DNA of 64,000 nucleotides, from assembly GCF_001971585.1 (NCBI RefSeq), contig NZ_CP019323.1, positions 1,230,053-1,294,052 on the forward strand, in the 5' to 3' direction. This DNA comes from Companilactobacillus allii. GTDB taxonomy: Bacteria; Bacillota; Bacilli; Lactobacillales; Lactobacillaceae. Made by a program: the position numbers and the translations under genes. Position 1 is the first letter of the stretch. Every line of letters starts with the position of its first letter. This document shows, piece after piece, positions 8,671 through 17,386 of the stretch. Under the pieces are notes generated by a model that did not search any database, was not told the DNA's origin, and saw only the letters and a program-made list of their open reading frames with translations.

Positions 8671-9900
8671 GTGGAAATACCAAAATTATATCAAGATTAT
8701 TTCAAAGAAAATAAATTTGAGGCACTAACTAAGATACAAGAATCAGTCTATATGCCATTTAAAGAAGGCAAAGACATGATTGCTATGGCACCGACAGGCT
8801 CAGGTAAAACCTTAGCTTTTGCAATGCCGATGATCGAAACTCTCGTACCAAGAGATGGATTACAAGTGTTGATCCTTGAACCATCCCAAGAATTAGCCAT
8901 TCAAGTTAGAAAAGTATTACAACCATTAGCCCAAAATGTTGGATGTAGTGTACAAGCCGTAACTGGTGGCGCAAATCCGCAACGTCAATTAAAGAAGTTG
9001 CGAGAAAAACCTGAAGTATTGGTTGCCACTTTGGGTCGACTGAACGAACTTGTTGAAGCTCGTAAAGTTAAACTAGGCAAAATCCAAACAGTTATTGTCG
9101 ATGAAGCAGATGAAATGTTAAATGAGTCTAAGCTTGAACCAGTTAGAGATACGATCTCTCAAATGCCTCCTGATGTTCAAATGACATTTTTCTCAGCCAC
9201 AGGTAATGAGATATTCAAAGACATGCGTAAGTGGTTTGGACAAGACTTTTTGACGATCGACCAAAGAAGTGATAGCTCATATACTGCAGGTATCAAGCAC
9301 TTCTTCATCAACGCTGCCACTGATAATACTAAGAATGCCTTGATTAGAGAAATGGCACATGATAGAAAATTTAAGGGAATAGTTTTCTTCAATAATTCTC
9401 GTTCACTTCACAAGATCGTTAGTGATTTGCATTATAATAAGACGAATTTCGTTGCTTTGGACAGCAAAATGTCTTCACAACAACGTAAATCTGCATTACA
9501 ATCCTTTGCCAGTAAAAAGGTCAACTTACTGTTGACCACTGATGTTGCTGCCCGTGGTATGGATATTGACGATATTACTACGATCATTAACTACATGATT
9601 CCACGTGATAATAGTGAATATGTTCACCGTGGTGGACGTACTGGTAGAATGGGTAAGGCTGGTAATGTTGTTACATTTGGTAATAGTCATGACTTTAGAA
9701 ACTTGCAAGGATTCACGGATGAAGAAGTCAAAAAAGTGTTCTTGAATCGTGATGGAACATTCTCTGACAAACAGACTTATCGCAAAGAAAAGAAAGAAGC
9801 ACAAAAGCAACAACCTAAAGCAAAACCTAAAAAGCGTCTCCGTGACCAAAAGAATAAGGGTAAGAGACGTGTACCTACAAAGGATAGACAAGCTAAATAG
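8671..9900 (+). CDS. DEAD-box ATP-dependent RNA helicase
   Basis: 409 residues. All core motifs are visible: Q-motif region FEALTKIQ, motif I APTGSGKT, motif II VDEADEM, motif III FSAT, motif V ARGMDI and motif VI HRGGRTGRMG. Motif Ib is VATLGRL instead of TPGRL. The tail is rich in Lys/Arg (KPKKRLRDQKNKGKRR), typical of cold-shock and ribosome-assembly helicases. GTG 8671 is preferred over upstream codons because AAGGAAG precedes it and it leaves no overlap with the oxidoreductase. Confidence 0.92.
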   Translation: MEIPKLYQDYFKENKFEALTKIQESVYMPFKEGKDMIAMAPTGSGKTLAFAMPMIETLVPRDGLQVLILEPSQELAIQVRKVLQPLAQNVGCSVQAVTGGANPQRQLKKLREKPEVLVATLGRLNELVEARKVKLGKIQTVIVDEADEMLNESKLEPVRDTISQMPPDVQMTFFSATGNEIFKDMRKWFGQDFLTIDQRSDSSYTAGIKHFFINAATDNTKNALIREMAHDRKFKGIVFFNNSRSLHKIVSDLHYNKTNFVALDSKMSSQQRKSALQSFASKKVNLLLTTDVAARGMDIDDITTIINYMIPRDNSEYVHRGGRTGRMGKAGNVVTFGNSHDFRNLQGFTDEEVKKVFLNRDGTFSDKQTYRKEKKEAQKQQPKAKPKKRLRDQKNKGKRRVPTKDRQAK

Positions 9901-9949
9901 TCTTTACATTGTAATAAATTGGTGGCACTATTAATAGTAGTGTCATTTT

Positions 9950-10023
9950 GGTCCCTTGGCTCAGTAGGATAGAGCAACTGCCTCCTAAGCAGTAGGTCCT
10001 CGGTTCGATTCCGAGAGGGATCA
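9950..10023 (+). tRNA. tRNA-Arg (anticodon CCU)
   Basis: Full cloverleaf: acceptor GGTCCCT/AGGGATC, D stem GCTC/GAGC, anticodon stem ACTGC/GCAGT with loop CTCCTAA (anticodon CCT), T stem CTCGG/CCGAG with TTCGATT loop, discriminator A. The 3' CCA is not encoded. Confidence 0.95.
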
Positions 10024-10046
10024 TTGAGTTATTTAAATAGTTTATG

Positions 10047-10085
10047 AAAAACCGTAATTCCTGATAAATGTGGATTACGGTTTTT
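10047..10085 (+). terminator. Terminator of the tRNA-Arg transcript
   Basis: AAAACCGTAAT pairs with ATTACGGTTTT around a short loop, followed by T residues. It lies 24 bases after the tRNA. Confidence 0.85.
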
Positions 10086-10235
10086 GTGTATTCATATATT
10101 TGAAGATCTGTATAAATAAAATGAATAAGAGAGTATGATGAAATTAGTTAGTAGTAATAATTTCATTGAGTGTTTTTTCTTTATTAGGAATGAAAATTGT
10201 ATGCGTGTAAATAAAACATATGACAGAGGATATTA

Positions 10236-11000
10236 ATGAAAAAATCAATTAATCTCAAAGCAAAATGCTATATTTTACTTTCACTGCTTTCACTGCTTTT
10301 TCTCATAAGCTGTTCAAAAAATTCGTCAAATAGAATTAAGTCCAGTGACTCAAATAGCTATTATACTGACTCAAGATTAAGAAAAATAAAATCAAATCAA
10401 GTTACATGGAATAAAAATGTTTCTGCTGCTGAAAAGGTTCAATCACTCAAATATACTGAGAAACTACCTTCAGTAGATACTGCACCAAAATCGATAAAAT
10501 CATTTCAAAAGAAAAATACTATTTTAATACAAGGAACGGTAATGAATCTTGAGCAAGGAAATCAGTCAATAATACCAACGACTAAAATAATCATTCATGT
10601 TGATAAAGTATTATCCGGTAATAAAAATCTATTAGATCGTAATGTGAAATATTTTACTGAGGGTGGATTGATTCCTAAAAATAATTACGCTAGTCCAGAT
10701 GCTCAAGATACTGCAAATGATGGACAAATGATATATGTAAAAAAGATGAAGTATCCCTTACCAAGGATTGGTGGGAAGATTATTATTTCATTGAAAAAAG
10801 GAAAAATTGATTATGGTGGAAAAAAAGATCATATAAAGCAATATGATCCGGTAAATGTTGAGGAAGAATATTGGGTTTATAATACTAAGAGAGAAGAATA
10901 TGTAGTAAATAATAAATTGATTCAGGATTTAAAGGGTACTGAAAAAAATGAATTTAATTCCTTATTTAAATTGACCAATGATGTAAATAAGTCAATTTAA
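10236..11000 (+). CDS. Putative lipoprotein, unknown function
   Basis: 254 residues with a lipoprotein signal: charged N-terminus, hydrophobic stretch and lipobox LISC (Cys near residue 26). A Ser/Asn-rich linker follows and then a mainly polar domain with ILIQGTVMNLEQG, IIHVDKVLSGN and EEYWVYNTKREEYVV. It resembles beta-rich extracytoplasmic domains, but I recognise no named family. Flanked by terminators, so monocistronic. GAGG precedes the ATG. Confidence 0.75.
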   Translation: MKKSINLKAKCYILLSLLSLLFLISCSKNSSNRIKSSDSNSYYTDSRLRKIKSNQVTWNKNVSAAEKVQSLKYTEKLPSVDTAPKSIKSFQKKNTILIQGTVMNLEQGNQSIIPTTKIIIHVDKVLSGNKNLLDRNVKYFTEGGLIPKNNYASPDAQDTANDGQMIYVKKMKYPLPRIGGKIIISLKKGKIDYGGKKDHIKQYDPVNVEEEYWVYNTKREEYVVNNKLIQDLKGTEKNEFNSLFKLTNDVNKSI

Positions 11001-11010
11001 ATAATTATTC

Positions 11011-11050
11011 AAAAGAAGTGGACCTCTAATTTAGAGATCCACTTCTTTTA
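11011..11050. terminator. Bidirectional terminator
   Basis: AAAAGAAGTGGA (11011-11022) pairs with TCCACTTCTTTT (11038-11049), with an inner CTCTAA/TTAGAG stem, between the convergent lipoprotein and membrane-protein genes. Confidence 0.9.
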
Positions 11051-11089
11051 CTATATTTCTAACCAACTTAGTTTCACTAGTCCATATAT

Positions 11090-12814
11090 TTACACCCTAG
11101 TATTCCGATTTATTTTAGATAACAAGTATAACTCATAGTTCTGTAGCCTTTTTTCAATTTTTAGTCGATATAACAAGTAAAGCCAAGTTACCAATGACAG
11201 AGCTGCACTAAAGTATATCAAATTATCTTTCTCATAAGTTATCTTAAAGACGGGATGTTTTATTTTATGTTTCATTTTTACTTGAACGGTTCCGTTATTA
11301 CTAGTTTTAAAATGGGTGTTCTTTCCATTCAGACTTAACTTAGTATTTTTGTAACGAATGATGGGGAGTGCTACAACGCTATTTTTTTGAATTTCACCGG
11401 TTTTGATAACTATAGATTCTTTCTTTGATTTGGGGTGGAAGACAACAGGGTGATTATTTATCTTACCAATATTCCAAGTTGTGTCGGCAATATGTTTGCC
11501 AGCAGAAGCAGGTGAATATTGTTCGTAATAGTCCTCATAGAACTTATGTGACTTTATTTGTTTTTCAGTGAGTATATTGTATTTGCTATTAATAAATGGT
11601 TTGCTCTGTGCTATTTGTGCTGATGAAATCCAAAATCCACACAATAATATAGCAAGTAGTGTTGTGATAACCACCTGATATTTCTGGAGATTGAACTCAG
11701 TTATAAACATCTCGACTAACTTAGCAGCAATAATCGATGTCAACAAAGTAGCAATCATTAAGAATCTAAAGGGAAACTGGATAACTTTTATTGGTGTATT
11801 TTGGAATATATACCAAGGGAAAATATCCGTTGCCATAAAGAAGGATAGGAATGCTAGAGTATAGATTCGTTGATATAATGTTGGCAATTTGAAATAAAAA
11901 ATCAACCCCAATATCAAAGCAGCCATCAAGAAAACACCGATGTTGTAAGTATTACCGTCATAACTTTGGACGCTACTATTTAGAAAGCTAGATTGAATCA
12001 TCTTGATAAGTACTTTTCCCTTAAGGATGTAAGGGGATGGTTGAGAGTAAGGCTGATAAGTTATTTCGCTTATAAATGGGAATAAGAAAACTGCACTAGC
12101 ACAAACTGTGGCAACTATAGCCTTGAGTAGGGATTTTAACCTTGATATGAAGTGATTTGACTTAATAATATACAATATCAAAATGAATATGAAAAAGAAT
12201 GCACAGATGACGGTGGATAAAAGGTGTGTCAGTAATAAAGCCGACATGCCAATTGCTAAGAAGCTCCATTTTCTAAAATCGCCAAAGAATACATTGTAGA
12301 ATCCCAAAAAGCAGATCGGCAATATCATCATAGCAATGAATTCCGCAATATCAGCTCTCGGAAGGATCTCTATCAACATATATGTCGATAAATTATAGAA
12401 TAACGAGAAAATAACTGAATTAAGAGTTGATTGTGAGAACTTCTTCATAACAAAATGGCTGATCAAAAAGGAAATGAATAAGTAAATACCCATTCCAGTG
12501 TAAAAAGCTGTGATGGGATTGTTGAAAAGTATGAATAATAAAGCAATAGGGGCAATTGTCACGTAAGGATAGAATAGGTTAATGGCATAACCAATCAGCC
12601 TAAAATTAGAAGTAGAAATAGTGGGTATTAAATTACCATCTTGAAAGGAATGACTAACTGAAACTAGTCTACCAATATGAAAAGTTGCGTCATCACTTCC
12701 CCAAATAATCCCTTTGCTATTGAGTGTCAATGTCATAATGAGAGCTAGTATCGCGTATAAAAGTATTGTTAAAAATAGCGTTAATGGTTTCTTTTTCTTG
12801 TCAAAAATTTGCAT
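11090..12814 (-). CDS. Large polytopic membrane protein, GT-C/YfhO-like
   Basis: 574 residues with about 11-13 membrane helices and a C-terminal extracytoplasmic domain followed by a final helix (about 540-556). The first loop after helix 1 contains GSDDATFHIGRL with acidic residues, the position of catalytic acids in GT-C glycosyltransferases, and PYVTIAPIALLF follows. The arrangement resembles YfhO-like proteins, some of which decorate lipoteichoic or other envelope polymers; that role is inferred. Its promoter is shared with the thioesterase gene across a 22-bp inverted repeat. Confidence 0.65.
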   Translation of the reverse strand: MQIFDKKKKPLTLFLTILLYAILALIMTLTLNSKGIIWGSDDATFHIGRLVSVSHSFQDGNLIPTISTSNFRLIGYAINLFYPYVTIAPIALLFILFNNPITAFYTGMGIYLFISFLISHFVMKKFSQSTLNSVIFSLFYNLSTYMLIEILPRADIAEFIAMMILPICFLGFYNVFFGDFRKWSFLAIGMSALLLTHLLSTVICAFFFIFILILYIIKSNHFISRLKSLLKAIVATVCASAVFLFPFISEITYQPYSQPSPYILKGKVLIKMIQSSFLNSSVQSYDGNTYNIGVFLMAALILGLIFYFKLPTLYQRIYTLAFLSFFMATDIFPWYIFQNTPIKVIQFPFRFLMIATLLTSIIAAKLVEMFITEFNLQKYQVVITTLLAILLCGFWISSAQIAQSKPFINSKYNILTEKQIKSHKFYEDYYEQYSPASAGKHIADTTWNIGKINNHPVVFHPKSKKESIVIKTGEIQKNSVVALPIIRYKNTKLSLNGKNTHFKTSNNGTVQVKMKHKIKHPVFKITYEKDNLIYFSAALSLVTWLYLLYRLKIEKRLQNYELYLLSKINRNTRV

Positions 12815-12833
12815 AATTTCCCCTTGTCCTAAA

Positions 12834-12892
12834 TATTATACCGAATTAATCACTCAGTTGATATTCAGGGGAGTGATTAATTCGGTATAATA
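12834..12892. promoter_or_regulatory. Divergent promoter region made of a perfect 22-bp inverted repeat
   Basis: Arms 12834-12855 and 12871-12892 are exact reverse complements around a 15-bp centre. Each arm ends in TATAAT, one for the leftward membrane-protein gene and one for the rightward thioesterase gene (12886-12891). The repeat could be a shared operator; no regulator of this site is known to me. Confidence 0.75.
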
Positions 12893-12923
12893 AAGGTAAT
12901 TAATTCTACTACGAGGTAAAATC

Positions 12924-13430
12924 ATGGAATCATTAAATGTTTCGCAAACCTTATCTATCAGTAATCATCGAGTATTTTCTTCTGACTTGAATGAACACGA
13001 TACTGTCTTTGGCGGTAAGATTCTTTCTACTATAGATGATAATTCGTCAATCCCAGCTTCTCGAGTGGCCAGGATTGAAACAGTCACTGCATCCATTGAT
13101 CAAGTCAATTTCATTTTGCCATTCAAATTACAAGATTCGATGTGTACAGAATCATACGTCTCAGGTGTCGGTAGTCGTTCAATTGAAGTGTTCACCAAAA
13201 TAATTGGTGAACATTTGAAAACTGGCGAGAGATTTTTGGGCTTGACGTGTTTTTCATCATTTGTCGTAGTTGAGCGTGGAATACAGTTACCAAAGATAGT
13301 CCCTGATACTAGTGAATATAAGTTTGTTTGTCAGGGGTATGAGCAAAGACAAACTGAACGAATGAGAAAATTGAAGAAACAACGAGAATTTAATAATAAT
13401 ATTAGTTTGGAATTTCCTTGGTCAAATTAA
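12924..13430 (+). CDS. Hotdog-fold acyl-CoA thioesterase (YkhA/BFIT-like)
   Basis: 168 residues. The hotdog-fold signature is visible: NEHDTVFGGKILSTIDD, where the Asn/Asp and the GG loop mark the active site, then SIDQVNFILPFKLQD and the beta strands ESYVSGVGSRSIEVFTKI. It hydrolyses acyl-CoA thioesters in the cytoplasm. CGAGG precedes the ATG. It is transcribed divergently from the GT-C-like membrane protein. Confidence 0.85.
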   Translation: MESLNVSQTLSISNHRVFSSDLNEHDTVFGGKILSTIDDNSSIPASRVARIETVTASIDQVNFILPFKLQDSMCTESYVSGVGSRSIEVFTKIIGEHLKTGERFLGLTCFSSFVVVERGIQLPKIVPDTSEYKFVCQGYEQRQTERMRKLKKQREFNNNISLEFPWSN

Positions 13431-13464
13431 AAAAGTTGATTTCTTAACTGAAATCAATTTTTTT
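13430..13464 (+). terminator. Terminator of the thioesterase gene
   Basis: GTTGATTT pairs with AAATCAAT (one G-U) across an 8-base loop, followed by seven T. Confidence 0.75.
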
Positions 13465-13509
13465 GTTTTAAAATATTAGTAAGTCGTATAAATCTGAGAG
13501 GGAACTACA

Positions 13510-13956
13510 ATGACTTTTTATTCGTATGAGCATCTGTATGCTCAAAACCAAGAACCTAATTTTTTGTTTATTTTTGTATTATCTGCTTTATCCATTTCGT
13601 TAATAATTACAGGGGCACTTTATTTTAGAAATCGTAAGGATAATAAGTATCGTGATCTGGCCGTTATTTTTGGCTTTGGTATAGCTTTGTTTATTGGAAT
13701 CAACTATAACAATTATGAAAAACAGATCGACGTCAATAATCAGACCAATCAAACATTAACGCTGATGAATTCGATTGCTAAAGAGAAGAAAATATCTAAG
13801 AAAAAGCTATATTCAAACAGTTCTAGTTTGAGTGAAGGAATGTTGATCAAGAATGGGAAGAATTATTATCGTGTAAGTTTTGATAATACTACTAATAGTT
13901 ACACTTTGAGTAAGGCTAGTATTGTTGACTCCAGTCAAATCAATTTGGTGAAATAG
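13510..13956 (+). CDS. DUF3290-family membrane protein
   Basis: 148 residues with two hydrophobic helices (about 17-40 and 52-70) and a C-terminal extracytoplasmic domain. The arrangement matches DUF3290, which in lactobacilli almost always stands directly before a DUF421 gene, as here (10-bp gap). Function unknown. The ATG has GAGGG upstream. Confidence 0.82.
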   Translation: MTFYSYEHLYAQNQEPNFLFIFVLSALSISLIITGALYFRNRKDNKYRDLAVIFGFGIALFIGINYNNYEKQIDVNNQTNQTLTLMNSIAKEKKISKKKLYSNSSSLSEGMLIKNGKNYYRVSFDNTTNSYTLSKASIVDSSQINLVK

Positions 13957-13966
13957 GAGATAAGTT

Positions 13967-14596
13967 ATGGATCTATCGTATGGTAATTTAGCTTTAAAAC
14001 TAACCATTGGGTTTCTTTTCATGGTTATTCAAATCAATCTTTTTGGTAAGAGCAATATTGCACCAACTAGTGCAATTGACCAATTACAGAATTATGTACT
14101 GGGTGGTATTGTCGGAGGGATGATTTACAATTCTAGTATTACAACTTTTCAATTTACTTTAGTATTGATAATTTGGACGTTGATAGTCTTCATTGCCAAG
14201 TTCTTATCCAATCACAATGTCTACTTTAGAAGAATGATTATTGGTTCTCCTAAGATGATCGTCAAAAATGGCAAGATAGATGTTGATCTAGCCTTACGCA
14301 ATGGCTTATCGGCATCTGATCTGTCATTTAAGTTGCGTACAGCCGGTGTCACTGATATTAGTAATGTTAAACGTGCTGTGTTTGAGCAAAATGGCCAGTT
14401 GACTATTATTATGAATGATGAAGAGAATATCAAATATCCCGTTGTATTAGATGGGAAGATCAATACTGATGAACTAGAGATGATTGGTCGTGATCCACAA
14501 TGGGTCAGCCAAAAGCTTAAAGAGCAGAGTCTAGATGTTTCAGATATTTACTTGGCGAATTATGTTAATGGCAAGATAATCGCCTATACTTATTAA
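13967..14596 (+). CDS. DUF421-family membrane protein (YetF-like)
   Basis: 209 residues: three N-terminal membrane helices followed by the soluble DUF421 domain with IIGSPKMIVKNGKIDVDLA and the SDLSFKLRTAGVTDISNVKRA helix. Function uncharacterised; related Bacillus proteins (YetF, YdfS) are associated with envelope or stress responses. Translationally close to the DUF3290 gene and probably forming a complex with it. Confidence 0.87.
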   Translation: MDLSYGNLALKLTIGFLFMVIQINLFGKSNIAPTSAIDQLQNYVLGGIVGGMIYNSSITTFQFTLVLIIWTLIVFIAKFLSNHNVYFRRMIIGSPKMIVKNGKIDVDLALRNGLSASDLSFKLRTAGVTDISNVKRAVFEQNGQLTIIMNDEENIKYPVVLDGKINTDELEMIGRDPQWVSQKLKEQSLDVSDIYLANYVNGKIIAYTY

Positions 14597-14605
14597 TAAT
14601 TAGAT

Positions 14606-14646
14606 ATCTATTTTAATACTTATGATTAAAGTATTAAAATATAGAT
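14606..14646. other. AT-rich inverted repeat upstream of the multicopper oxidase
   Basis: ATCTATTTTAATACTT (14606-14621) is complementary to 14629-14646 apart from a 2-base bulge. T residues begin 9 bases later, so it may be a weak terminator of the DUF421 transcript or an operator for the oxidase gene. Confidence 0.45.
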
Positions 14647-14691
14647 GATAAATCTTTTTGTATTATAAAAAGAGAATGGAAGGCGAATAAA

Positions 14692-16158
14692 TTGAGTGAA
14701 AAGAAAGTTTACAATGATTATTTCTTTGATGAACCGATATTTGATTTGCATGATGCAGGGTATATTCCTCTTGAAACACACGAGGAGGTACCAGATAAGC
14801 CGTTGAATATTCCAGAATTATTGAAGCCTGAAAAAATTGATGGTAACGATGTCTATTACACATTGACTGCTCAAGAAGGTGAAACACAGATTCTTCCCGG
14901 TAAGAAGACTAAGACTTGGGGATACAGTACTAGTCTGTTGGGGAAGACGATCGTCTATAAAAAAGGTGTTCATTATCATGTTCATCTTGTTAATAAACTA
15001 CCAGAAGTAACGACTTTTCATTGGCATGGATTAAACGTTACAGGGCCTATTGTTGATGGTGGTCCACATGCACCAGTATATCCAGGTGGCAGTCGAGATA
15101 TTGACTTTACGTTGGATCAACAAGCCCAAACTGACTGGCTACATCCACATCCCTGCCCAAATACAGCCCGCCAAGTCTATCGCGGATTAGCTGCTGCAGT
15201 TGTTGTGACTGATGAAGAGGAGTCTAAGTTACCATTCCCAAGAAATTACGGTGTTGATGATATTCCTTTGATTCTTCAAGATAGGAATTATCACGACAAT
15301 CAACTAGACTATGATGCTGACTATGATATGGATGGGACATTAGGTACATATGCCTTGGTCAACGGTACTGTTAATGGTGTGTTTGATGTGTCAACACAAC
15401 GAGTTAGATTACGTATATTAAACGGTGCCAATCGTCGTGAATGGCGTTTACACTTTGATGATGAACATGAATTTACACAAATCGCCTCAGATGGTGGAAC
15501 ACTACCAGAGCCGGTACAGTTTACAAGGTTGATGTTAACCTGTGCTGAACGTGCTGAGGTGATCGTGGACTTTGGTGATAAGAAGCCAGGAGACATTGTT
15601 ACTTTAATGTCAGACAATATTCCAATCATGAAGTTTAGAATCGGTGAATACAAACGTAGTGACGTTGAATTGCCAGAACACTTAACAACAATTCCAACAC
15701 CGATCCCCACAAAGGGAACACAAATAGTTCATACTGTTATGTCAGGTATGGATGATCAAGTTAGACTTGATGGTAAGTTGTTTGATATGCAAAGAATTGA
15801 TAAGAGGCAAAAGATTGGTGATACGGTCCTTTGGGATGTTACCAATACAAATGACATGCACCAAGGAATGATTCATCCTTTCCACATGCATGGTAACCAA
15901 TTCCTTGTTTTAAGTAGGAATGGCAAAGAAGTCTATCCTAATGAACATGGCTGGAAAGATGTAGTCGGTGTGAATGCCGGTGAAACAGTTCGTTTGGCCG
16001 TTAAATTCACCAAGTTTGGTGTTTATATGTATCATTGTCATATTCTTGAACATGAAGATACCGGAATGATGGCTCAAATTGAAGCATATGATCCAAACAA
16101 AGAACACAAGTATCATTTGATTTCTATGGAAGAAATGCATCATCCCAAAAAGGAATAG
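14692..16158 (+). CDS. Multicopper oxidase (CotA/laccase-like)
   Basis: 488 residues with three cupredoxin domains. The copper-binding motifs are all present: HWHG (about residue 110), LHPHP, HPFHMHG and HCHILEHEDTGMM (type-1 Cys-His with axial Met). It would oxidise phenolics, bilirubin-like substrates or Cu(I)/Mn(II) using O2. No signal peptide is visible, so it is cytoplasmic or exported by another route, as with CotA and several lactobacillus laccases. The start is TTG 14692 with GGAAGG upstream. A YczE-like membrane gene follows in the same direction. Confidence 0.92.
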   Translation: MSEKKVYNDYFFDEPIFDLHDAGYIPLETHEEVPDKPLNIPELLKPEKIDGNDVYYTLTAQEGETQILPGKKTKTWGYSTSLLGKTIVYKKGVHYHVHLVNKLPEVTTFHWHGLNVTGPIVDGGPHAPVYPGGSRDIDFTLDQQAQTDWLHPHPCPNTARQVYRGLAAAVVVTDEEESKLPFPRNYGVDDIPLILQDRNYHDNQLDYDADYDMDGTLGTYALVNGTVNGVFDVSTQRVRLRILNGANRREWRLHFDDEHEFTQIASDGGTLPEPVQFTRLMLTCAERAEVIVDFGDKKPGDIVTLMSDNIPIMKFRIGEYKRSDVELPEHLTTIPTPIPTKGTQIVHTVMSGMDDQVRLDGKLFDMQRIDKRQKIGDTVLWDVTNTNDMHQGMIHPFHMHGNQFLVLSRNGKEVYPNEHGWKDVVGVNAGETVRLAVKFTKFGVYMYHCHILEHEDTGMMAQIEAYDPNKEHKYHLISMEEMHHPKKE

Positions 16159-16200
16159 AATGTACTGTAATTTCATATTTTAGAATTAGAGGTTGAATCT

Positions 16201-16854
16201 GTGGGTGATAATAGTTTTAAAAAGCGAATGGGATTCTTGATTTTTGCCATTGTACTAGATGCGGCAGCAAACGCCTTGATGATCGATAGCAACGTCGGTA
16301 GTGCTGTTTGGATGGCATCAGGTGTAAATATATCGCACTTGATAAATGTACCGTATGGAACGACGCTTTTCGTTTACGCTGTCCTAGTAACTGTCGCTAA
16401 TCAAATGTTGATCGGTAAATTCGATGGTCATATTTTCATTTCCAATTTACTATTCTCATTGCCCTTTAGTTATCTAGTTGGATTCTTCTCTAGTTTATAT
16501 TTACCATTACAGTTAGACCATTTGAATATTTTCTTTCGGATAATTTTGGATATTTTAGGGTTAATAGGAGTCTCAGTTGGAACCTCGATATATCAACGCT
16601 GTAACCTTATCCAACATCCCAATGATGAATTAGCATATTTGTTAAGATTCAAATATCTACATGGATCAGCAGGGTGGGGCCAGTTGATCAGTTATACTCC
16701 ACCAGTTACCATCATGATTATTTGTTTTGCTACTACAGGTAGACTATTGTCAGTGGGGATCGGAACGATATTAGCAATATTTATTCAAGGTATAATTATT
16801 GGTATATCAGACAAATTAATATTCCCTTCATTGAAGCATCATTATGTACTTTAA
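16201..16854 (+). CDS. YczE/YyaS/YitT-like membrane protein
   Basis: 217 residues with five or six hydrophobic helices. GFLIFAIVLDAAANALMI, a helix rich in small residues (GLIGVSVGTSIYQRCN) and the NDELAYLLR region fit the YczE-like family of small transport-related membrane proteins; the biochemical function is unknown. It starts at GTG 16201 with AGAGG upstream and probably shares the oxidase transcript (42-bp gap, no terminator seen). Confidence 0.6.
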   Translation: MGDNSFKKRMGFLIFAIVLDAAANALMIDSNVGSAVWMASGVNISHLINVPYGTTLFVYAVLVTVANQMLIGKFDGHIFISNLLFSLPFSYLVGFFSSLYLPLQLDHLNIFFRIILDILGLIGVSVGTSIYQRCNLIQHPNDELAYLLRFKYLHGSAGWGQLISYTPPVTIMIICFATTGRLLSVGIGTILAIFIQGIIIGISDKLIFPSLKHHYVL

Positions 16855-16906
16855 TAACTCATTAAATAAATATTAAAAAGAGTTAACATAATTTGTTCAA
16901 TAGCTA

Positions 16907-16935
16907 TTGCGTCCAAAGTTCATATGTTGTACTAT
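16907..16935 (+). promoter_or_regulatory. Sigma-A promoter in an intergenic region
   Basis: TTGCGT (16907-16912) and TACTAT (16930-16935) separated by exactly 17 bp. The next element downstream is a strong terminator about 70 bases away, not a gene. Confidence 0.5.
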
Positions 16936-16941
16936 TTCAAG

Positions 16942-17009
16942 TAGGGACTACCAGATACAAAAAGACTGATTCCTTCCCGGAGATAAGACTTATGTCTTAT
17001 CTTTTTTTT
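16942..17009 (+). ncRNA. Candidate small RNA of about 68 nt
   Basis: Bounded by the promoter at 16907-16935 and by a terminator with perfect stem AGATAAGAC/GTCTTATCT (16981-17002) and nine T. No start codon with ribosome site lies inside. The short GGGA/TCCC pairing before the terminator suggests a second hairpin. It could alternatively be only the terminator of the upstream operon. Confidence 0.4.
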
Positions 17010-17010
17010 T
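16981..17010 (+). terminator. Strong intrinsic terminator
   Basis: Nine-bp perfect stem, TTAT loop and a long T run, between the YczE-like gene and the toxin-antitoxin pair. Confidence 0.9.
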
Positions 17011-17082
17011 GCCTTTTTTGTGTAAACGTCGATTCTCTCCCATTAGCTAACTGCAAACAAATAATATAAGATTTTGGATTTA

Positions 17083-17111
17083 GTATGTACTAAAGAGTAC
17101 AATGTACATAC
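17083..17111 (+). promoter_or_regulatory. Inverted repeat operator in front of the toxin-antitoxin operon
   Basis: GTATGTAC (17083-17090) and GTACATAC (17104-17111) form a perfect 8-bp inverted repeat with a third GTAC between them, 20 bp before the antitoxin start. This is the position where AbrB-fold antitoxins autoregulate. Confidence 0.55.
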
Positions 17112-17131
17112 ATTGAATGGCGGGGTGACAT

Positions 17132-17386
17132 ATGATTAATCCAGAAGAACTAAACAAAGATGTAAAAATGTTTAAAAACGGGAACTCCTTTGCATTTCGC
17201 GTCTCTAAAAAGGATCGTGATTTTTTGGGGGCAGACGAAAGTACTGAATTTGAGAAGGTCGTATCTCCAGACGGAAAAGCAATTACCTTTAGAAAAGTAG
17301 AGAATGTTCGTCCAGAAATTATGGATATAGCGGATAAATTAATGGATAAACACGCTGATCTCATGCAAAGATTAGAACGACTATGA
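17132..17386 (+). CDS. Antitoxin of a Doc-type TA pair (MazE/AbrB-fold)
   Basis: 84 residues. The N-terminal half (KMFKNGNSFAFRVSKKDRDF) is a SpoVT/AbrB swapped-hairpin DNA-binding domain as in MazE. The C-terminal helix (IMDIADKLMDKHADLMQRLERL) should wrap the toxin. The stop overlaps the toxin start by four bases (ATGA), typical of coupled TA genes. A strong GCGGGGTG ribosome site precedes the ATG. Confidence 0.82.
   Translation: MINPEELNKDVKMFKNGNSFAFRVSKKDRDFLGADESTEFEKVVSPDGKAITFRKVENVRPEIMDIADKLMDKHADLMQRLERL

Noticed and set aside
9950-10023. tRNA-Arg as an integration site
   Set aside because: No duplicated 3' tRNA end or integrase is found downstream; the next genes are ordinary.
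16981-17381. Extending the toxin-antitoxin pair to a prophage or mobile island
   Set aside because: No integrase, att-like direct repeats or phage genes occur on either side.
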